Assembly (NCBI RefSeq): GCF_020360975.1
Contig: NW_025408668.1
Coordinates: forward strand, 7,006,001-7,070,000
Origin: Hirsutella rhossiliensis
Lineage: Eukaryota; Ascomycota; Sordariomycetes; Hypocreales; Ophiocordycipitaceae
DNA: 64,000 bases
Reading direction: 5' to 3'
Below the pieces are notes generated by a model. The model was not told the DNA's origin. It saw only the letters and a program-made list of their open reading frames with translations, and did no database searches. The position numbers and the translations under genes were made by a program. Of this stretch, positions 31,994-41,753 are shown piece after piece. Position 1 is the first letter of the stretch. Each line of letters opens with the position of its first letter.

Positions 31994-32873
31994 ATGACCT
32001 TCACAAACGCTCCCGTGTCCCGCCTGGCCGTCCTGGGACTCGTTTCCTTCTCCATTGCCGCCAGCATGCTTGACGTCAAGCACTACTGTTATATCCTCAT
32101 CGACACCCATCTCTGGCGCTACCGGCAGCTTTGGAGGCTGCTGGCATACCAGTTCTGCTACGTCAACTCGACAGAGGTGCTGTTCGCCGCCATGTCGCTT
32201 TACAATCTCCGAGTCGTCGAGCGCATGTGGGGACCCCGGAAATATGCGGTCCGTGTCTCCCCTCTCCATGCCGGAGTGCTCGTGATGCTAACAAGGCGCC
32301 TGTCAGTCCTTCCTCGTCGTCGCCTACCTCTGGACCGCCATCGTACCCCCTCTCACCATGGCCGTACTGCGACCGCTGTCGGCCAGCCTCTTCAACTACG
32401 TGCCTGCCGGCCCGACTCCCATCGTCTTCGCCGTCCTCGCCCAGTTCTACGCCATGGTCCCGCACATGTACAAGTACCGCGTGGCCACGTCCCAGGCACC
32501 GCCCACGGATGACCCCTTTTCCGGGCTCACGCTGTCGGACAAGTCGTACCAATACCTCATCGCTTTCCACCTGTCGCTGCTACAATGGCCCGGCTCCGTT
32601 GTCGGCGCAGCCATCGGCTGGCTCGTAGGCCACGCGTGGCGCGGCGGCGTTCTGCCCGCCTCGGTCGTGTCGTGGCGACTGCCGGCCTGGATGGTTGGAC
32701 TGAGTGCCCAGGGGCGCAGCGCCGAATTCGAGGGCCTCCGCCGGAGGCTCGAGGGCGAAAACTCAACCACGGGCGTCTCCACGGCGATCCAGGATGAGTC
32801 GGGGGATCAGCAGGTGGACAGGAGACGAACCATGAGACAGCAGATAATGGACCAGTTCCGCGAGGCCTTGTAG
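31994..32873 (+). CDS. Rhomboid-like pseudoprotease, Dsc2/UBAC2 family
   Basis: Exons 31994-32248 and 32307-32873 give 273 aa. The fold begins with a hydrophobic helix (LAVLGLVSFSIAASML), then LWRYRQLWRLLAYQFCYVNS, then MSLYNLRVVERMWGPRKYASF, the diagnostic block of UBAC2 and fungal DscB/Ucp14. Further helices follow, with PFSGLTLSDKSYQYLIAFHL. No Ser/His catalytic dyad of active rhomboids is visible. In fungi Dsc2 belongs to the Golgi DSC ubiquitin ligase that activates SREBP. The C-terminus ends MRQQIMDQFREAL with no recognisable UBA domain, unlike the longer fission yeast protein. The intron donor is GTCCGT, a weak but frame-consistent GT site with CTAAC branch. Confidence 0.85.
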
Positions 32874-34451
32874 CCGTATTCCAAGAGGCCCCCTGAACAT
32901 ACACCATGGCTTGACGCGCAGCCTGCCTTTTTGCTCTTTGAGTCTTTTGGTGACCATGGACATGCAACCGATGACGGCACTGGCCAATCGGCGCCCGGGG
33001 TAAGTTAGGTGCGGAGTCGAGAGTCTCATTATGGGCTGGCTACTATGGGCCACGGCCAGGCATCGTCCCCAGTCAGACGCAATCTCGTTGCTGCGTGAGA
33101 AATCCCGTTGCTGCGTGAAACGCCGAGCAGCTGGCCTCACCGGGCAGCTAATGGTGCGTAGCGGGAGGATTTGCTTTTGTTGACTGATGATTACTATTAA
33201 GGTATCCTGTCCCACCGTGTCCGCGCCCAGTCCCTCGGCTCGCTCACACATACCATGAGCCAGCAGGTGACTGACCTCTGGCTGAGCTGAGGGTCCACGA
33301 GTCGCGACATCAGCCCACGCGTTCGGGTGAAGAGCACTGGAGCCGAGATGGTGGAGGGTTTTGCTCTACAAAGGGTCTTGGCCTTGTGACGAACAGGGCC
33401 ATCATTTATGCTTGCTCGACGGGAGGGATGGCCTGGCTTGAAGAGCGGCTATTTGACCAATACATGAGACATGAAAGGACATGTCGATGATTGCCAGACC
33501 AAGTACAAGCAAGTACTTGGCCGAAGCGCCGAGTACAGCGGCCGGGCATGTACTTGGTAGCGCGACATGTACTGTACATGATTTGGTTTATGCGACTCTC
33601 GACGCGGTGCAAATTCCACTCAGGAACAGCAACGCTACTGGCCGCCTCCGCCCCTGAAGAGCCGCTGTTATTAGCTGGCCAGGGTAGCTGGCGGGCCGCT
33701 AGCAGGGGGCCCACCCCGCGCCTCGCCGCCAATTGTAAACCGCCCCGGGCGAGTACATATCCGACCCACCCTTTTTGGGCTGGCGACAGGAGGTACGGAG
33801 TACATCCAATACATCCCGCCAGCAGCCGCTGTACAGTGTGCCTACACGCCCCAAAGCACCATTTTTGGCGCCGTGCCATCAAGGCATGCACCAACCTGTT
33901 TTTGGCCTCCTATTCTGGCTCTCGCGCCCTCAGCCAGCCACTACTTCTCCTCCCCACCGACACACAATCGCCGCTCACGATCCTCAACGTCTTCGATCCC
34001 CGTTCTTCCGCCCTGCGACCCGACGTCCCTGATCCTCAGCGAGCTGCTGCTCTTTTGCGCCTGCGTTCCGCCTTCGGTTCTACGTCTGCGTCTGCGTCTC
34101 CGTCACGACCTCCGCGCTCGATCCTCGACGACATTTTGCCCCGACGCGACACCCATCAGCGTCCCCCCACTGCCGTCGCTGTCCAAGACTTTCCCTTTGG
34201 GCCCCGCTTTCTGCTACGGAAACCAAAGCCTCCCGCGACAGGGTGATCGACACAATATTTCAGCGGAATATTTGCCCCTTCCCGCCTCCCTTCCCCCGCC
34301 ATCCGCCTCGTCGTCACCTCTGCACCTAATGGCGAGCTGAGCCCCTCTCACTTTTTTCCATCCGTCACCGCGCATACCTGCCTCGCCTTCTCAACGTTCT
34401 CATGGTAACGACTGCCTGCGTGAATCGAGGACGAGCAAACCGCCTGCCGTC
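32874..34451. other. Dsc2-like 3' flank and leader of the Uds1-domain gene
   Basis: 1.6 kb. The right third (about 33900-34450) is C/T-rich and most likely the promoter and 5' leader of the Uds1 gene. No gene was recognised. Confidence 0.45.
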
Positions 34452-36992
34452 ATGAACGGCTTTCAGGCGGGGAGGGCCCCCTTCGACTACGGGGCCTCCA
34501 TCCCGCCGCTCTCCTCCTCGAGTCCTAATAGCAAACCCATGGCAAACGGGTACAGACTAGAGGTCCCCAATGGCCTCGAGAAGGTCCCTCTGCCATTCGG
34601 CTCTGTAAGCGTCGGCGCATCGTCTGCGGCAACGGCCCTGCTAACACGTCCTCAGACGGGATCCGGCCACTTGCCGAGAACGGGCCGCGTCGACCTCAGA
34701 GATGCCATACAGGTTCACTTGCTCACCGAGACGGCCCTCTCCGACAGCAAAAGCTACAGCATTCTGTCTCAGGAAGAGGTGGACGAACTAAAGAAACTGT
34801 CACAGCTCCTCGCTCAACGCGTCGAGTCAACCAAGAAGAATCTTGCCATGCAGTCCAAATATCGCGACGCCGCCGTGTCCATGGCCAAGCTTTACGGCCC
34901 TGCCCAACCCGACGATCCCAACGCGATAGAAGCCGAGCGCGAAAGGGAGGCGTGTGAACGCCAGTGCGAGCAGCTCGCCGCCGAGTTGTTTAATCTGGAA
35001 AAACGACTCATGGGCCCCCAGCGCCGCCTCCTCGAGCACACTGCCGGCATCCTCCAGCTCACCCACAAGGCCTCCAAGAAGAAACCCCCTCCGCCTATTG
35101 GCCAGCTCATCAACGGCATGCCCGGCAGCCCGGAGAGCCTGCATACGTACTCTCTCAGCGGAAGCAGTCTTGACCAAGCAGCCGACGACAACTACCTCGA
35201 CGACCCCAGTATTTACCAGCTGGATTATCCAGGCGGTCCTCAAGTGAGCAGGCAACCCAAGAAGAACGCCATCGAGATTCCCATGAAGTCGCCCATCCGC
35301 GAGCAGCACCAGCTTCGCGGCGAGATGGACCGTATGCGAGAGGAGAACATGCAGCTGCGCGGCCAAACAGACGTCGTCATCAAGCAGCTCCAACACCTCA
35401 ATTCATCCCTCCGCGAGACCATAATAAGATTCAACCCCGAGATAAACGGCGATTATCAGGAGCCTCAAGCAGCTCCCCGCCGAGCTGCTTAGGCCAGCAA
35501 GCCTGGTTGCGCCCCGAATAACAGCGAGTCGCTCATCTTCAGAGACCTACCGAATCCGACGTTCAAGGACAGATCAACTACCTCGAGGCCTCGCTACGTG
35601 TGGCCGACTCCAAACTGGGCCAGGCAATGTCGGGGGGGCTAGACGCCGAAACCGGGCCTGTGCTGGAACGTCTTTGGGACAGCATCCAAAGCGGATTTGC
35701 CGAGACGAGGAAGCGCAAGGAAGAGCGCCGGAAAGCCCGGGCGGACAAGAGCCTTCCTGATGAGGATGACGTGTCCGAGGATGAGGGGTTCGATACGACC
35801 GAGCCCTATTCTCTTGCCGCCTTTGCTTCAAGGGTTTCGTGGCTGCACGCGCAGGCATCTACCTTGAGGGACCAGAAATATGTGCTCCAGAGACAAGTCA
35901 AACAGCAACGCGAGCTGAACAACAAATCGGACACCGAAAAGGACGAGGCGCTTGGCAGAAGGCAGGAAGAGTTGGAGCAGAGCCGCCAGCTTCTCCTCAA
36001 CGCCGAGAAGGACGCCACAGAAGCCCAGACGATGCTGTCCAAGGCCCTGGACGACCTCGAGACGGCCAGAAACTCAGCCGGGGCCGCGGAGGCTGCCACG
36101 GCCGACATCACGGAGCGCGATGCCAAGATCAACGCCCTCGAGGCACAGTTGAAGGAAGCAGAAAAGAACCTGGCGACAGCCGAGTCGGAGGGCAACGGTG
36201 CAGTACAAAAGTTGGCGAACGTGGACCTGCAAATCGCTTCCCTGACGCAAGAGAAGGCGGCTGCAGAGGAGAAGGTGCAGGGTCTGGAAAAAGAGCTGGG
36301 GGAGAAGGCGGCGAAGCTGTCAGAGAATGAGAAGGTGTTCAAGATGAAGGAAAACGAGATGGAGCTACTCAACATGACCCTGGCCGAGCTTAAGACCGAA
36401 GTCACGATTGCCCGAGCGGAGCTGGACGGCGCATATGGATCCCGTGCAGAACGGGCGGCAGACGTGGCGGCCCTCAAGAACAACTCGGAAGTTGTCAAAC
36501 TCCAGAACCAGGTGACGAGGCTCAAGCAGGAACTCGGCGAGACGGTACAGGAATTGGAGGGCATCACCAAGGAGACAATAGGAGCGGAACGCGAAAAGGT
36601 GGAGCTCGAAGTCAAGCTCGACGAGGCCATGTCAGCCAAGGAGGCGGTCGAAGCCGAGATGCAACGATCCAGAGAGCAGATGTCGAAGCTACAGGAAGAG
36701 CTGGATGGCGAGCGCTTGAAGGCCGCGTCTGGCCAGGGAACCGGAGGCAGGCCGGGAGCCGGCGCATCGATGCTGAGTGAGCAATTCAGGGCGACGATGA
36801 GGGAGGAGCGGAAGAGGTTCCAGGAAGACCTCAAGGTAAGCAACAAGCGTCCATGGTCGAGCACGAGGTGCGGCGAGGCAGTGCTAACGGCTGCCACAGG
36901 AGGAGCGTTCCAAGTGCCGCAAACTGGAAGAGGAGCTCAACCGGCTGAAGCGAAGTCAGGGGCCCGGCAAGGGCCCGTTGAGTCCCCGGTAG
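34452..36992 (+). CDS. Uds1-domain (up-regulated during septation) coiled-coil protein
   Basis: The first part carries the Uds1 domain: SDSKSYSILSQEEVDELKKL through QSKYRDAAVSMAKLYG. It is followed by coiled coil and PIREQHQLRGEMDRMREENM. The second part (35543-36835) is about 430 residues of almost continuous coiled coil (QINYLEASLRVADSKLGQAM onward). A last exon, 36900-36992, ends GPGKGPLSPR. Introns 34605-34655 (51 nt, in frame) and 36836-36899 are GT..AG. The halves lie in different frames, with an in-frame TAG at 35490-35492. No GT donor exists in 35380-35490, so the join needs a GC donor (best 35469, intron 35469-35542, 74 nt, giving YQEPQ-RPTESDVQGQ and 783 aa) or a frameshift. Function: septation-linked by family name only. 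Confidence 0.8.
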
Positions 36993-37617
36993 CGCACCGC
37001 CCGTATCCATACGCACCTCTCTTCCTCGACACTCACGCGATGATGGACACGAGACGCACTCGCCTTTTTTCTTTGTACAGCACAGCCCAACCTGTCCAGT
37101 TGTTCTGGTTACGATCTTGCATTCGGAAGCCAGGTCTCATGTCATACTTTGCAAGCAACTCTTTTCCCCTCCTTGGCTATAGCCTTTTTCTTCACGGAGA
37201 AGGGATCGCAGGGGAGTATTGGGCCGTTGATGAGTCGGAGGGTTGGCCTCTTGTCATCTTTTTCTTCTCTTTCTTTATTCGTGTTACATTCTTCTTCAAC
37301 CAACCCCCCCTTTTTTTTTGATAGACTTGTACACTACACATTGGACAAAGAACGATAATGCAGACAAACTGCAGAGAAGACAAGGAGAGGCGGCAAACGA
37401 ATTGTTGGATGAATTGCACGGCAGATGATTGGAGAGTATTGGGGATGGCTCTTTAGCTTCTTCAAGTCATGTTTGGAGGGGACAGATGGGGATGGAGTTG
37501 TTTAGGTACCCGTCTGTCGGCGATGACGGCCTTTTCTTCTTTTAACAGGAATTGACTGTTGCCGCCAAAGCCTCATTGTGCTCTTGTTCGTGCCTCAGCT
37601 GGATATGGCGATGTTTT

Positions 37618-37692
37618 CGGTGCCGTGGCTTATGGCGGCTTGATACGGCGTGGCTTCGGTGCCGTGGCTTGTACGGCGGCTTGACATGGCCG
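37618..37692 (+). repeat. Degenerate ~39-bp tandem duplication
   Basis: The unit starting CGGTGCCGTGGCTT at 37618 recurs at 37657, each time followed by GGCGGCTTGA. The two copies differ by a few substitutions and a 2-nt length change. Confidence 0.75.
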
Positions 37693-38162
37693 TGATGACG
37701 GCGCCCGTGAATCACATGTTGCCTCGTACGAGTCGAGAGTTGGACGCTGCGTCAGGGTCTCATAACCGCCGCCAGCCTGCCGCCACGCAAGCAAGGCAAC
37801 CGAGGGAACGCCGCCTCCTTGCCGGATGAACCGAGGTAGGTACGGGAATTGCGCGGCGGAAGCGCGGCGCCCCGGGCTCAGGGGTTTTCCCCGCATCGAG
37901 GCTTGTCTAGGTTTATATCATATGAATCTGTACATCTACATACATACTCATGTAAACTTTTATATCGATTTCGCGTTTGGAGAGGAGATGATGGGGTGGG
38001 ATAGAGAGGCCAGGCAAGGCAAACAGGGCCCTTTTCCCGTTCCGCCTCCTGAGACCCTACGCCGACGCCCCCTTTCTCCTTCTGACTCTTTCTTCTTGTC
38101 GCTGAAGATTCAAGGTTCGAGGAGAGGAGGAAGGAAACAAGGAGCGGGGACAGGTGCCGGCC

Positions 38163-38204
38163 AGCGCCACGTCGAGTTCTCTCCGACTCGACGTGTCTGG
38201 CGCT
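38163..38204. repeat. Inverted repeat / hairpin
   Basis: CACGTCGAG and CTCGACGTG form a 9-bp stem around a 10-nt loop. Extending outward past a 4-nt bulge, AGCGC pairs with GCGCT. It lies in the 3' intergenic region and could act in RNA 3'-end structure of either convergent transcript. Function unknown. Confidence 0.65.
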
Positions 38205-38528
38205 CAAGTTCCAAGGCACATGTATATATATATATATATTCGTAATCACCAACACAACAACATCAACAACGTAGGCTGAAGAAGCGAAGAAGGAGAGGCG
38301 GAGGAACCCATCGTATGCTCTCTTCTCCCGAGCCGCTCACACACGCACACTTGCTGGGGGCGCACACCGGGTGGCACAGACAGGACACGGCAAGGCACGG
38401 GGCCTCGCGACGCCTCAAACGCCTGCCTCGGCTTGCCAAAGCGCCATGACCGCCCTCCCCTTCCTCTTGCCTCTCTCCCCGCCTTTACCAAGATGGAGGA
38501 TGACAAGACCGAAGGGGTGTGGGGTGGA

Positions 38529-38555
38529 GAGAAGAGAAGAGAAGAGAAGAGAAGA
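38529..38555 (+). repeat. (GAGAA)n microsatellite
   Basis: GAAGA/GAGAA units repeated about five times without interruption. Confidence 0.9.
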
Positions 38556-39764
38556 GGAGGGATAGTGGTCAAAGAGAGGAAAAAGTCGTGGAAACCCCGT
38601 CCCTTCCGTGGCGAGTCATCGAGGCGCAGCGCAAAGTAAGTCGCCAACAAGACAGGACGAGGTCCACCGGATACCCGGCTGTGGCTTGCTTGGTGCCGGC
38701 CGGGTACGCCATCTCTGCCTGACAGGACGCGTCAAACAGCACGTCGCGTCCCCATCGTCGGCGTCCCGGATCTGCCCCTGACCACACAGCTGGCTGACTC
38801 ATGGCTTCCGAGCCTTGTCAACGTCAAGCCAGCCCTGCTGCTTACTTGTCAGAGATTTCAACAGCCATGCCGAACCAGCCATGCGGCCAAGTGTGTGCTT
38901 GTTCAATGACGCATCAAAGTACACTACCCAAAGTCTGCGGCGCCCGAGTATAAAGGAGAAAATTAAAGATACACACGAGTATCAATCACAGCCTTGCCAG
39001 CCCTCAATGCTCAATGCTCTACTAGTTCTGAGCCAGCCTCGACTCGATCTTTGCAGTCGCCGCCTCAGCCCGAGTCAGCCATCTTACACCACAAAGCAGA
39101 CGAAGCCGCAGTGGGCCGATACACACGGCTTCTCCGGTGGGTGCCGGACACGGAATCAGACACTCGCAGCGACGCTCGCCAAGCGGCGGCGGCGTCCTTC
39201 TTCCCATACCCCCCGTATACGCCAGATGTCTGTAGAACCGGAGCAAAAAAGCAATCGACCCATTCACGAAATGACGACATGCAAGTAAGAGGCCAAGAAA
39301 AATAACATGGAAAAGGTTCGGCCGAGTCGCCGATGTGCATTGGAATAGGAAAGCCAAAAGCCAGAAAAAGACACAGCGCATATGCCGACGCCAAATAGCA
39401 GTGCTCCCACTGTCCCGAGGGATCCTTGCCTCCCAAGTCTAATAATCTAAAAACTCCAATTTTGCATAACTCCAATAGTCGCGTTCCAGTGGGGCCCAAG
39501 ACGGAAAAGTAGAGGAAATCGGTTGGAGTGGCCGGAACCCCCGAGCCCGAGTGCCTTGGGAGAGAATGAGAACCACGCGTCCAAAATTATAAGCCATATA
39601 CCGGCATTGTGAAGTTGTTGGAACGCGAGTTGCTCGCCGGAATCCAAGCTGTTCACTCTTGAAAAAAAAACCACTCTGTAAAAGGTCGCCGGTACGCGCG
39701 ACGTTCGAAACGTCAAGCTGCCATAGTCGGCAATGAGACCCGTAGACTGCGCCGGGAGGGTTCA

Positions 39765-41753
39765 TCAGATCTGGCCCGAGGGCCCATCCAGGGACATGTC
39801 GTCGTCAGCATCGCTCAAGTACACCAGCTGCGCCCAGACGCGCCAGTGCAAGACGCCGAGGTGAGCGAGACGGACGGCCATGTCTTCGAGTCCGCCCTCC
39901 TCCTGTCCCTCACGCGGCGACCCCTCCATGTCCCGCTCTCGCCCGGACTGGAGGCTGCCGCCGCTCTGGACACGGCCGCCAGTGGCCACGGCGAAGAGTG
40001 ACACCCCGGACAGGGCCTTAAATTCGCGGACCCGGCTGCCGAGCTCCGCCATCAGCCGGCTGTGAAACGACTGCTCGACTTCGAGATAGAGCTGTGTGTT
40101 TGCGTTGCACACGTTGTCCATCAGCTTCTCCTCAAAGGCAGCAAGCATCTCCGACGGCGCATTGGTATAGCGGAAGATCTGGAGAGCCATGGCAGGAGCG
40201 AGCTCTTGCCAGCGAGCATAGGGGCGGGACGTCGGTGTCGCCGACTGTAGCAGGGCAACGAGTGTGCTGTACACGTCGCGGGTCCTGGTCCGCGGCTCGC
40301 TCGTCTCGGGGGCGACGTACGAGGGCATGACGAAGGAGGATCTGGGCGACGAAGACGCGGACCCAGATGTGCTGAAGACGAGACTTGACGGTCGAGAGGT
40401 GGAGATTGGGCTGTTGAAGTTGAACTCGGGAGACATGGACCTGTTTAGCGTATCCTCGTCCACGGCCCGGCTGGCGCCAAACATTCTCGAGCTGAATCGT
40501 CCCACCCTCTCCAGGTCCTCGTACATGCGCATGCAGACTTCGAGGTTGACGGCATCAAGCATGTCAGATTTCAGCTTCATGATGCGCTCCTCGTCGAAAA
40601 GAAAGGTGCTGGGAACGCGCTTCTCGGCAGTCGAGGGGAGGACAAGGTGGGTCAGTGCCTCGAAAAACACGCCCATGTCGCCAAACGTCTGCGTCGTGTT
40701 GCCGATGCCGGGAGAGTATCTTCGGTCGGCGTCGTTGTACCACTGCTTGGCCCCGCTGACATCCACCTTCTTGGACTGCATCTTGCGCAGGAAGAACTTT
40801 TGCTCAAAGTGAGTCGTGTCTTCAATGAGCACAGGGCGAAGGCACCGGATCTGGTGGTTTGCCACGTCCAGCTTCATGGCCTCGAGAACGCTGAGCAGGC
40901 TACGCATGCCCGTGACAAGCTCGTCGAGATTGGCGTTGCGGTTGCCATTGCTGAGCTGCGAATACATGGTGTCGACCCAGTCATCCCGCATGGGAGCACA
41001 GTGCGATTTGAGCACCCGAGAGAGCCACAAGGCCAGTTTCTCGAGGTCAGCGATGCCCTTGTAGAACTGCTGCATCAGGAGCTCAACGTTGAGTCCTTCG
41101 TCGAGGAACTGGCGGTCGCGCTGGGGCACCAGCGTCTGAATAATGTCCTTGACGGCCTTGAGAAGAGACGGCAACGTCCAGTCGGTGCTCTCGCCATGTT
41201 TGGCGACGAACGCCGGCCGATCCGTCAGAAACTCTGTCAATTCCTCCTTCAAAGTCTTCCAAAACTGGCTTGCCTTGTCCTGCTTCTTGCGACCCTTTTC
41301 GCCGTCGAGGTTAGGCCTGAAGTGCAACTCGGGATCAAAGTTTATGTCGTGCCGGAGCTTCGGGTTGTGGATAATCTTGGAGACATCGAGCTCGCTCAGG
41401 GTAGACCGGGTCACCGGAGGCTCCACCGGCCAAGGTTGCGGAGCCGCGTGGCGGCTGGATTTACGGTTTGCGCATGCATCGGCCGGCGGCGTGCTCGCAG
41501 GAGTGCTAGTCGGGGGTGTCCGCGACAGGACCGCCGACCCAGGAGACGAAGCCCGGACCGCGGCTTCGCACCGTCGAGGTGATTCTTGGGAGGATGGTGT
41601 GATCGTCTTTTTCTCAGTCTCGGTCTGAGGCGCCTGCTGCATCTGCACGTCCGTGTCCTTCATGGACTCGCCCTCGCTGTTGGGTACGGGTGCCGAGGTA
41701 GATAGGCTCCGTCGTGACCGCTCGACGGGTCCTCCCCCGTAGCCCTGGTCCAT
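39765..41753 (-). CDS. SOK1: SOK1 / TCP11-domain protein
   Basis: Single exon, 662 aa from ATG 41753-41751 (GCCATGG context). The N-terminal 110 residues are disordered Ser/Pro/Thr-rich. The Tcp11 domain starts near LDVSKIIHNPKLRHDINFDP and runs to the end: LHFRPNLDGEKG, FWKTLKEELTEFL, then ALWLSRVLKSHCAPMRDDWV, QIRCLRPVLIEDTTHFEQKF and a C-terminal helical part. In budding yeast Sok1 is a dosage suppressor of protein kinase A loss; TCP11 proteins are linked to cAMP signalling. A Ser-rich insertion (about NFNSPISTSRPSS) separates the two helical parts. Its upstream side is the 11-kb gene-free region shared with TAF13. The biochemical activity is not known. Confidence 0.9.
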   Translation of the reverse strand: MDQGYGGGPVERSRRSLSTSAPVPNSEGESMKDTDVQMQQAPQTETEKKTITPSSQESPRRCEAAVRASSPGSAVLSRTPPTSTPASTPPADACANRKSSRHAAPQPWPVEPPVTRSTLSELDVSKIIHNPKLRHDINFDPELHFRPNLDGEKGRKKQDKASQFWKTLKEELTEFLTDRPAFVAKHGESTDWTLPSLLKAVKDIIQTLVPQRDRQFLDEGLNVELLMQQFYKGIADLEKLALWLSRVLKSHCAPMRDDWVDTMYSQLSNGNRNANLDELVTGMRSLLSVLEAMKLDVANHQIRCLRPVLIEDTTHFEQKFFLRKMQSKKVDVSGAKQWYNDADRRYSPGIGNTTQTFGDMGVFFEALTHLVLPSTAEKRVPSTFLFDEERIMKLKSDMLDAVNLEVCMRMYEDLERVGRFSSRMFGASRAVDEDTLNRSMSPEFNFNSPISTSRPSSLVFSTSGSASSSPRSSFVMPSYVAPETSEPRTRTRDVYSTLVALLQSATPTSRPYARWQELAPAMALQIFRYTNAPSEMLAAFEEKLMDNVCNANTQLYLEVEQSFHSRLMAELGSRVREFKALSGVSLFAVATGGRVQSGGSLQSGRERDMEGSPREGQEEGGLEDMAVRLAHLGVLHWRVWAQLVYLSDADDDMSLDGPSGQI

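Larger units (their letters stand above)
36993..39764. other. Long convergent 3' region, Uds1 gene / SOK1 gene
   Basis: 2.8 kb between two stop codons, long for this window. It contains a two-copy degenerate repeat (37618-37692), an inverted repeat able to form a hairpin (38163-38204), a (TA)n tract (38223-38239) and a GAGAA microsatellite (about 38529-38555). No protein-like frame was found. Confidence 0.5.

Noticed and set aside
40647..41582. 311-codon frame antisense to SOK1
   Set aside because: Shadow of the GC-rich SOK1 exon; the sense frame has a conserved TCP11 domain.
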